A stretch of 64,000 nt of DNA from Diacronema lutheri (lineage: Eukaryota; Haptophyta; Pavlovophyceae; Pavlovales; Pavlovaceae), in assembly GCA_019448385.1 (NCBI GenBank), contig JAGTXO010000040.1:284375-348374 (forward strand), given 5' to 3'. This document shows positions 51,363 to 61,597 of the stretch, one piece after another (positions within the stretch are counted from its first letter, which is position 1; every line of letters begins with the position of its first letter). The notes below the pieces were generated by a model. That model was given only the letters and a program-made list of their open reading frames with translations, had not been told where the DNA came from and did not search any database. A program made the position numbers and the translations under genes.

Positions 51363-53268
51363 CGAGGCGTGCGCGGGGGCTTGGGGTGGGCTCCGGGTGC
51401 CGGCGCTGTGCCAGCGGCGGGCTTGGTTGACGCCGTCTCGCCGGGGCCCTTGCGCCTTGCGGCGCGAGCGTCGCGGAGGGGCGTCGGCTGCGCTGGCTCC
51501 GCGTCGGCGGTGGCGTGGGGCAGGCTCTTGTGGAGGGCGGAGCGCTCGCGCACGAGTCGGTTGCCAAGGCGGGCTGTCTGCGTGCCGTTGGGCTGCGCTT
51601 GGGCAGGTAGGACCTGCGGCCTCGGGGGCGGGCGGGTTTTCGTGTTGGGCCAGGCGGCAACGCGCACCGGCCGTGTTCGCGGCCGGCAGGCGGACGTCCG
51701 CAGCGGGGCGGAGAATGCGGGTGAAGCGCTTGCACGGGCGCGGTTCGCACCTGGCGGCCAGGCGATCACGAACCGTTGGGTCGCCCGGCTGTTTGGTGGA
51801 GCCGAGGGCAGCAAGGATAGCGAGCTTGGCCGCCTCATCGGTGACGAGCGGCACTGTTGCCCAGCTCTGTACCTCGAAGCCCTGGATGTGCAGGCGTCGG
51901 GGAAGTTCCCGGCAGCGTCGCCTGCGTCCGTCGAGAGGCGGACCGAAGTCGCGCCCGTGCCCCCGTTGGCGACACCGAGCTCTCGCTCGTTCACACCGGC
52001 CCGCCGACGCGGGCGCGTGGTGCGCGCGCGTTGGGTGCGTGTCTGCCTCGAGCAGCGTGCCCAGTCGCAGTGTGGGCGCGTGTCCGTCTGCCTCAAAACG
52101 CCACGTGGAGGGGAAGGCGCGGGGCGGGCTCGCCGAGGAGGTGCCGCCGCTCGCTGCCACCCGGCGCGGGCTCGGGGCAGCCGTCTTCGGGTGCCGCGCT
52201 CTTCGCGCCATGCACGAACGTTCCGCCGCGCTCGCAGCGCGCGAGCGCACACACAGAGCGCGCGGCGACCCCGGCGGGGGCAGTGCGTCCCGGTGGCACT
52301 CGCGGGCGCGCGCCTGGCCTGGGCGCAGCTGGGCGCGTTGCCGCCCGCGCAGCGAGCCGCCCGCGCGCCTCGCCGCGCGCGCGCTTCGTCGCACGCGTGC
52401 GCCCTGCATGCACGCGCACAGCGCGCGGCGGCTCGGCGCAGTGCAAGGCAGAGCGTGCTGCAACGGTTGCGAGGGCGCGCACGCGCGGCGCGGCGCGCCC
52501 CTGTGTGGTCGCCTGCGCGCGGCGCGTGGTCCGGACGCAGCTCGGTGGCGTGATGCCGTTCGTGCAACACAGTGCGCGTGAGAGCCGCACGTGCACACCT
52601 GCAGTGCAACGCGGCATTGCGCGCGTTGCGTGGGCGGAGCGCGGCTGGATGTGCTTGAGGTCGCGCAGCATGCCGCGCGCCGCGCGCTGTGCGGCGCAGC
52701 GAGTCGGCCATGCCCCTGGTCCTCGTCTCCGGGGGGGGGGGGGGGGGGGTGGTGGTGGCAACCAGGATCCGCCAGCGCGTGGTGGGCGCCGTCCAACTCC
52801 CAGCCAGGATGCGCCCCGTTCTTCCCCGACACTCTCCGTCCAAACCCGCCGCCCAGCCTGCCGCCGCACCCGCCGCCAACGCCGCCGCGCACCCATCCGC
52901 CGAGCTCGCCTCGCGCGCGCTCGCGCTCACGCTGCGCGACGAGGCTGCGCAGGCCGGCGCGCGGCCGTGCAGAGCAGCGCAGGCCGGCGCGCGGCCGCGC
53001 GCGCGCGCTCACGTTGCGGCCGCGCAGCGAGCTTTCGCCGCGTCGCAGCCCCTCCGAGCAGCCACGATGCACGCCCCCGGAGGACGTTGGCCGCGCTCGG
53101 AGGCCGCGCTCGGGCGCGCAAAGAGAGGCGGCGCGGGCAAACGAGTAGGCTCGGCGCGCTGGCGGGTCCTGGTTGTGGGAGAGCGGGGCATTCTCCAGGG
53201 CATCATGTAAATTCTCCCAAGTATCATCCGGGCCGCCATCCGGACACTGACGTGCCCACAGTCTGCAG
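50552..53268. other. 2.7-kb low-complexity region with long G tracts; possible minus-strand membrane gene
   Basis: No gene can be completed. Long G runs on the + strand lie at 50890-50923 (16 + 17 with one A), 51327-51362 (36) and 52731-52749 (19). On the minus strand the segments VDPERKAALLAVLVRRKYVI (around 50700), a two-helix hydrophobic stretch SLALTVAVAATVIAAGAAAL plus FIPALLALAAYVGN (around 51060-51180), and TVPLVTDEAAKLAILAALGS (around 51800-51880) have natural composition, but they lie in frames separated by the G/C tracts. A membrane-protein gene broken by homopolymers (or by homopolymer sequencing error) is possible. Confidence 0.35.
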
Positions 53269-56200
53269 ATGGAGGACTCCGTGAAGGACGCTTTGCCCGG
53301 CGGGCGGGGCGGCTCGGACAGTTTCTCGCTGGCCCTCAGCACCATTCTGTCGCCGGGAGATACCCACCCCCACGTGGTCCCATCCACTTGCCTCATCGCC
53401 CTGCTGCGTTACGCGGATTTCGGCACGAGCAGGGTTAGGGTGGGCGACACGGGGTGCTCGCAGCATGCGCTCAAGGTGGCGCTGCGCAACCTGCGCAAAG
53501 CATGCGCGGATGCGGACCGGTTTGGGCAGGTGCTCGTGGTCGTGCTACCGCTCTGCCTCCGCGCGTCCAGCGGCCTCGTGCACTGGACGGCGGCGTACCT
53601 GCTCCTCGCGCCGCCCGCGCAGCGCGGCGCGCCGCCCGGCGCCGCGCTCGCCCTGCTCGCCGATTCGCGCACCTTGGGCAACGGCGAATCGGCGTACGCC
53701 ACGGCGGCCGGCGTGCTCATCAAGAAGCTTGCGCAGCGCATCGGCAGAACAGCGCCGCCCATCGATGCCTTCAAGGCGCCCCCGCAGAGTGGGGCCGCGT
53801 GTTGCTTCGCCGCGGCAACAGTCGCGGCCGAGGTCGTGGCGAGCGCATCGACGCTCTACGGCCGCCGCGCGAGTGTCCTTGTCGACATCAAGAAGGCTTT
53901 GGACGCGCGCCTCGCGCGCCTCACGACGGCCGCGTACGAGGAGACCCGCGCGCGCACGCTCCGCGCCGCCATCGGCGCTCTGCTCGGCGACCGCGCCAGG
54001 CGCTTCGGCCCGTTCACCCGCGAGGCCGCGCGGCTCGCCGAGGCCGCGCGGCTCGCCGAGGCGTGCGATGCCAGTGTCGGCGGATCCGCGCCCGACGGGC
54101 TGCTGCAGGCCGTCGAGGCGGCGCTGCGCGCGCCCGACGACCGCATCGCACGCACGGCCGCGCTCGACGCGCTCACGGGCGCTGCAGGCCGCGCGCTGTC
54201 GACGGCGGCCAGGCCGCGCGGCGCGGCGGCGCCAAGGCCGCCGTCGCGAGCGCCACCGCCGCGTGCGCCGCAGCGGCGCGCCGCCTCGGCGTGGGGGCCC
54301 CGACCATTCAGCAGCCTCGGCGGGGGCGAGGGCGACGGGGACGATGGCGACGCCACCACCGCTGACGACGGGGAGGGCGCGGAGGACGGGGACGACGACC
54401 CCGCGGGCGCGGCGGCTGCGGCGGTGGCGACGGGCACGGCGGCGACGAGCGCGGTGGCGGCGGGCGCGGCGCCAACCTCGCCGGCGGCGGCGGACGGCGG
54501 TGGCTCGGCGCCGCTCGAACGCCGCTGCGTCTACACTGCGCCTGATGAGGGCGACGCGGACGCGCGCGTGTACGACGCCAAGGACCCCGAGCAGCTAAAA
54601 GCGGGCAGGGCGCGGCTACGGGCGAACAGCGGGCGCGCGCCCGCCGTGGTCGACACGCTTTTCGCGCACGCGACGGGCACGATCGTCACGCGGCAGCGCA
54701 CGGAGGGCGTGACCGGCGCGGGCATGCACCACCTCGCCGCCCCGACGCAGGGCGCGGGGTACGGTGCCGTCGTGCGGGCCGAGCTGGGCGAGCCCGGCTT
54801 CGCGGGGACGACATGGCACATGACGTCGGGCGTGGAGAACCAGCCGCGCGCGGTACGAGCGGCCGCGCGCGCGTACGCGCACGACGGCTGGGGCGGCGTG
54901 TACAATGCGCACGAGGACTTTGCCGCCTTCGAGGGCTTGCCGCGGCTCGCCGCGCCCGAATCGCTCGCGGCCATCGCCGGCGGGTCGGCGGACGCGGTGT
55001 TCTGCTGGCGGTCCGGCCGGTCCGTCATCGGCGAGGTGACGACGGTTCACTTCAATGGCGACCGCGCCGCCGCCATCGACCACGCGCGGGCGCTGCGCGT
55101 CAGGCCCGATTGGCGCTCGCAGCCCAGGATCTACGAGGCGGCGTGCGGCGCGGAGGGCACGGTGCTGCTCGTGTGGGTCGTGCCCGACCGTCACAAGAAC
55201 CCGCGGCTGGACTGGGCGCCGATTCTCGTCGTGATCCACCTGCCCGCCGACCCCGACTGGCTCGCGCGCGCCACGCCGGCGATCGCGAAGGCGCGGCGCG
55301 AGGTCGAGGACGGACGCGCGCGCGCGGAGGCGCGCGGCGTGCCGCAGCACCTCGCCTACACGCTGAGCCCACGCTTCCGAGGCACCGCGCCGCGCGGAGC
55401 CGCGCGCGTGCCGCCGCGCCTCGGCGCGAGCGACGCGCGCGAGGCGCGCGCGCTCGCGGCGCTCGAGCCGGCGCTCATGTTCGCGCCGGCCTGGCGGCGC
55501 GCGGTGCGCGCGGCGAGCCGCGCCCCCGGCAGTGGCGCCGCGGCCGTCGAGCGCGCGCTCGCGCGCCTGCACAACGCGCTCGAGCCCGATGACGAGAGCG
55601 CGCCCGAGTCGACGCGCGTCGCGCCGCTCGCCGCCGCGCTCGAGCAGTCGGCGGGCTGGCCGGCGGGCACGGCGCGCATGGCGGCAAGCGTGACCAAGGG
55701 CCCCGGCGTCGGAGATGGCGCAGGTGGCGACGAAGTGACCAAAGTGGAGGAAACGGCGAAGACGAGCGGCGACGGCTGCACCGGCACGCCTCCTCTGCGC
55801 CCGGCCGCGCGCGCGGCCGGCGCGGCGGACGACGGAGGGGCGGCGGTCGTGGCGGGCGTCGAGGGCGAGCGCGACGCACTCGCCAAGACGGGTGCCGGCG
55901 GCTGCGACGACGACGCTCGCGAGCCGCTGTCGGCCGGCAAGCCCGGCGCACTCGCCGCCGCGGCGACCGTCGGGGGTCTCGGCGAGCTCGTCGGCAGCCT
56001 ATGCGCGTGGCTGGCGCGCGGCGCGGCTGGCGGCGCCATCGCGGCCATCTCCCCCGGGACGGCCGCGCGCGGAGCAAACGGCACGCCGCAGCGCGCCGAG
56101 CCGCCGGCCGCCGGCGATCCCGTCGCTCCGCACGCGCGCGTCGCCGCTGCGGCGCCCTTGGCGGGCAGCGCGGCGGCGCCGTCGTCGGCCGCGCGCGACG

Positions 56201-59200
56201 CGCAGCGCGGCGTCGCGGGAGTCGACGCGGCCGCGCACGCGCACGCGCGCGACGGCAGGCGGGCGGCACGGCGGATGCGCGAGCACGAGGGGGCGGTGCA
56301 CAGGGCCTTCCGCATGTCCCTCTGGCGCGACGCGACGTTTGTCGAGTTCGTTGAGAAGCTGCGCCCCGACGGCGGCGCGCAGCTGCTCGCGCGCGAGCCC
56401 ACGCGGCGCGCGGCGGCGGTGCTGTGCGAGCTCGCGCGCGGCCGCGACGGCGCGAGCGGCGCGGCCGGGCTGCTGCACGAGATGAGAGCCGCCGATGCGC
56501 GCGCGCGCGAGGCCGCCAAAGCGGCGGAGGCAGCGCGGCCTGCGCACGGGACGCTGCGCATCGTGGCAACCGTGGCGCTGGGCGGTGCGGTCTTCGCCGG
56601 CATGTCAGCGCTGGTCGTTGCTTGCGCGGCGCGCACGGCGACCGGTGCGCTTTTTGGGGCCCGCCGCCCGCGGGCGGCCGCGCGCGGAGCCGACGACGCG
56701 CTCGGCACGCTGCAGCGCGCCGAGCCGCCGCCCGCCGACAAGGGCAAGCGCAGGCGCGCCAGAGCCAACGACGACCCCGTCGACGCGGCGCGCAAGGCCG
56801 TGGGCAAGGCGGAGGGCAACTGCCGCAAGGCAGCCCGCCGGCTGCACCTCGCTGCACTGGGCGAGGAGGAGGCGCAGCAGCGCGTGCTCGACGCCGAGGC
56901 GGCGGAGCAGCTGGCGCGCTCGCGCGAGCCGGCCGGCGGCTGGGTAGGCAGCGCGCGCGCGCGCGCGCGCGCGCGCCCCGCCGCGCGCGCGCCCGTCGAT
57001 TGGCGTGCGCGCAGCGCAGAACGGCGCGCCAGCTCCGTCACCTGCGCGCCGCCGCGCCCGTGCCCCTCGCGCGCAGGGGCGCCCTGCGGACCTGCGGCTG
57101 CAACAGGCGCACTTTGGCATGCGCGAAGATGCCGACGCGGAAGTGCGCCGCGCGCACGAGGCGCTGCGCCGGGCGAGACAGGGTGTGGCGTGCGCCAAGG
57201 CCAGCGTGCGGCAGATGGAGGCGGCGTTGCTCAACGCGACGCGCTGCGCCACCGCGGTGCTCGCGCCGCGTGGCGTGCCGGAGGGTGACGAGCAGGCCGC
57301 GGCGAGAGAGCAGGCGGCGCTGGACCGGGAGGCGCCGCCGGCCGCGCAACGCGCGGCGCCGACGGCGCGCTCGCCCTCGGAGCCGCCGTCCGAGTGGGGC
57401 CCGCCAGCGGTCGGCCGGCGCCCGACGCCGCGTGCACTGTCGCACGCCGCGGGTCGCGGGGACGACAACCCGTTTGCGCCGCTCGCAACCGTCAGCGGCG
57501 ATTGGTCGCCCACGCCGAGCTCGCGCTCGCCGTCCTCGCCGCCGCGGCAGCCGCCGTCCGACCGCCGCAGCGCGCAGCGTCGCAGCGCGCGCGCGCGGCC
57601 GCCGAGGCCGACCGTTTCGCCCGAGGACGCGCTCGCAGCCGAGCGCCAGGCGCGCGCGCTGTCGGAGCAGGCGGAGCAGAGGCGCGCCAAAAAGGCCGCC
57701 GCCAAGGCCGCGCGCCGCGCCGCGCGCGCCGCCGACAAGCGGACGGCGCGCGTCGTCCACGCGTGCGTAAGCGCCGCCTTGCGGCGCGTCTGCACGAGCG
57801 TCGCCACGGGCACGCCGCTCGCCGTGCTCCGCGAGCGCGCCGAGGGGCCGCGCGCGCCGAAGCCCGCGCCCGCGCCGCCACGCCGCGCAGCGGACGGCGG
57901 CCGCGCGCTCCGCCACGCGCGCCGTGCGGCCGCCGCGGCGGCGGAGCGCGAGGCGGCGGTGGCGGCCGACGCCGACGAGCGGTTCGAGCGGCAGCCCTCC
58001 GCCGCCCGGTTCGACGGCGGCGATGGCGGCGGAGGCGGCCACGTCGAGGCGAGCGCGCGACCGCGCGCCGGCGAGGCCGGCGAGGCTGGCGCGCACGGCG
58101 CGCCTGGCGCAGCGGGGCCCCCGGCGGCGTCGCTCGCGTCGCGCAGCCCGTGTGATGCGCGCCGCACGGCACGCCTCCCGCACGCACGCGCCGCAGCCAC
58201 CTGCGCACGCAACGGCGGCTGGGGTGGCAACGTCGGCGGCGACGTGTGCGGCGGTTGTTTCGGCGGCGGCGGCGTCCGTCGCGACGCCTGCGGCGGCGGC
58301 GACGCCACCTGCGGCTGCGGCGATGGCGGCGTCGGTGCTGGCGCTGGCGAGGCCCCTGCACACGGTGCGCCGGCGCGCGCGACGGCGTCGCGCTTGCTGC
58401 GCTTGCTCGGCGCGCCACGCGCCGTGCTCGGTGCGATGGCGCACGCCGCGGCCGTGTTGGCGCGCGGCGTGGCCGCAGCCGTCGCTGGCGTGCGCGCCGC
58501 CGCGCGCGCCGTGCGGCGCGCGCGCCGCCGAGCGCCTCGCGCGCGCCGCACGGCTGCGCGGCGGGCTCGCGGCCCGCCGATGCGCGACGTCGACGGCGCC
58601 CTGCGGCCCTCGCCGTCCTGGTTGCGCACACGCCTCGTCTGCGGCCGGCGCCTCGCGCCTCTGCGCCGCGCGGGCGCGCGCCCGCCGCCCGCACACGCCG
58701 CGCCGAGTTCCCGCGCGCGCGCTGCGCAACCCGACAGCGACGCGCCGGCGTGCGCGCCGCGGCGCTCGGCGCCTGTCGGTGCGCCGCCGCGCGCGCGTGG
58801 CCTGCGCGCGGCGCGCGCACGGCGCTTCCTCGACGTCGCCGGCCGCGCGGCGCGGAGCGCGCGCCTCGGCGCGCGCATCACGCGCCAGCGCACGCCGGGT
58901 TCGCCATCGGAGCCCTGCACGGCCGAGAGCGGCGACGGCGCGGGCGCCGGCGGCGTCGGCGCGGCGGCGCCTGGCGCGGCGACGATGCGCGCCACCGGCG
59001 CGCGCGCAGCGCGCGCTGCGGCGGCGGCGGTCGGTGGCGCCTCGCGTCTCGCGCGCCGCGCGATGGCAAGCGCCGCCGCCGCTGCCACCTCCATCGCCGG
59101 CGCTGCCGCCTCCACCGTCGCCGCCGCCGCCGTTGCCATCGGCGCGGCCGTCACGTCACCGGCGTTCGCCGCGGCGCGCGGCATGGCGGCCGCATGCGTC

Positions 59201-61524
59201 GCTGCCTGCGCCCGCCCCACCGCCGCGCAGGCGGCCGCGTCGCGCGCGCTCGGCGCGCTCTTCGTGCTCGTCGACGCGGCCGACGCGGCGGGCGACAGCG
59301 ACGCCGCGCTCGGCGCGCTCGCGGCCGCGGTCGACGCGACGGAGCTGCGCCCGCCGCCGGCCTTTTGGCGCGCGGGCCGCGCCGCGGCGTACGCACCGCG
59401 TCCGCCGCCCCTCGACTCGGCGCGGCCGCGCTACAACCGGCGCGCGCGCGCACCTAGCCCTCCCGTCGCGGCCGCGCGGCGCAATCTCGCGCGCGCGGTG
59501 CGCGAGCTCACGCGCGCCGCGCGCGCTGAGCGCGAGCGCGCGCCGGCGCCGCGCGGCGCGCGCGGCGGCGTGCTCCACGCGCTGCGCGCGTCGCTCCCCG
59601 TGCACGCGCGTGCCGCGCTCGGCACGGACGCGGAGCTGCGCGCGGACATCGCCGCGTTCGCGCGCGCGCGCCGCGAGCTGCACAGCCTCACCGACGCCGA
59701 GGTGGCGGCGCTCGCGCGCCCGGACGGGCCGCCGCTGCCCGTGCGGCTCGCGTGCACGGCGGTCGCGCGCGCGCGCGGCGTGACCGTGCTGCTCGACATC
59801 GTGCCGCGCGGCGGCGGCGCGCCCGAGCGGCTCGTGTGCCGCGCCCGTCGCCGCGGCGCCGCCACGCGCACGCCACGGCCGACAGCCGCCGTTATCGCGC
59901 GCGCGCCTTGCATAGCGGCGCGCGTTGGCCACACTGAGCCGGCGCGCGCGTGCGCGGGCGGATCGATCGGGGTCGCGCGCCTCCGTTCAGCGCGCCGCCG
60001 CTCTTGGCGTGGGGCGCGGCTCGACGTGCACACCCGCGAGCGGCTGGCCACACCGGTGCCAGGCCACGTCGTGGCCTGCGCCGCCGCCTCGGCCATCGGC
60101 GCGTGCGTCGCTCGCGCGCGGCTTGGGCTTGCACGGCTGGCGCGCGCGTGGCCCTGCGCCTCCGCTCCACTGGCCGCTGCTGCTGTCGCCTTCGCGCCTG
60201 CCGCCGACGGTGTTTTCTGCGCCCCGCTGGGCGCTCCTGCATCCGCCTTCGCGCCTGCCGCCGACGGTGTTTTCCCCGCCGCACTAGCCGCTGCTGCATC
60301 CGCCTTCGCGCCTGCCGCCGATTTTCCCGCCCCACTAGTTGCTCCTGCATTCGCCTCCGCGCCCGCCACCGACGGCGTTTTCCCCGCCCCACTAGCCGCT
60401 GCCGCTGCCGCGTCCGCGCCCGCCGCCGCGGGCGCGTCTTCCGCCCCACCAGCCATCGCCGCCGCGCCCGCCGCCAACGCGCGCACCGCCAACGTGCCCG
60501 TTGCCAACGAGGCTACCGCCACCGAACCAGCCGCCCTTGAGCTTCCCCTCCAACCCGCCAACTCGGCGCTGCTTGCGTGGGCGGGCGACGCGGCTGCGCG
60601 CCGGCTGGCCGCCGCCGCCGCGAGCGCCGGCCTCCCGCAGGCAGAGGTGGAGCGCATCGCCAGCGGCGACATGCTCGCCTCAACCGTCGACGCGTGCTGC
60701 GAGGTCGTGCTGCGCGTGCACGGGCAGGCCGGCGGCGGGCATGTCTGCCACGTGCCGCTCGCCGCGCAACCCGCGGTGTTTCAGGACGACGCCGAGCGCG
60801 CCGCGCTGCTGCACCGCCTGCGCAGCGAGGCGACAACGCAGGCTGTCATCGGCGTGTGGAGCCCGTCGGACGAGCGCGGCGGCGCGGGCGGTGACGACGG
60901 CGCGCAGCTCGCCTCCGGCCATTTCACCGCGTTGCGCCTTGTGCGCGTCGCGCGCGCGGGCGAGCATCGCTACGACGCGGTGCTCGTCGACACGCTCGCG
61001 TCGCCCTGCAGGCAGGCGCTCATGCTCGCCAAGGCGATAACTGCCACGCTGCACGCGGCGGGTCTCGACATTTCGCGCGTGCGCCGCGCGCTGCTGCTCA
61101 ACGAGGCGGCGCAGCGTGGCGCGACGTGCGGCCTCGCGATAGTGGGCGCGCTCAACGACGCGCTCGCCGCGGCGGGCTGCTCGTCCGCGCCGCGCACGTT
61201 CAGCGTGGCGGACATGTACGCTGTCGGCGAGCGCCTCCGCGTCGCGCTGACCGGCGCGGCCAGCGATCGTGCGCCGGGCGGCGTCTGCGCGGTCACGAGC
61301 GCGGTGCGCGGCGGGGGCAGCCCCGATCGCGCCGAAACGCCGCCGCAGACGCGCGGCGCCAAGGCCGCCGCTGGCGTCACCGCCGCCGCCACCGCCGCCG
61401 CCACGCCGCCGCCGCCCGCGCTGGGCGCCGCCGCCGCCGCCACCGCCGCCGCCGCCGCTGCTGCCGCCGCCGTGGCCGCGCCGCCACCGCCGCCACCGCC
61501 GCCGCCGGCCGGCGACGCGGGCGA

Positions 61525-61597
<73 letters not shown>

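Noticed and set aside
50814-53396. 860-codon minus-strand frame upstream of the giant gene
   Set aside because: It runs through poly(C) and Arg-rich low complexity and covers the start of the supported plus-strand gene; only short segments look natural, so it is not called as a gene.
54955-55110. Possible PD-(D/E)XK nuclease motif (DAVFCW...GEVTT) in the giant coding region
   Set aside because: The lysine position is Thr and no flanking motif supports a nuclease, so it is not called.
56605-59220. Long minus-strand open frame (871 codons) opposite the giant coding region
   Set aside because: Composition is Ala/Arg/Pro-skewed without motifs; it is the antisense shadow of a GC-rich coding frame. 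The plus strand carries recognisable protease motifs and repeats.
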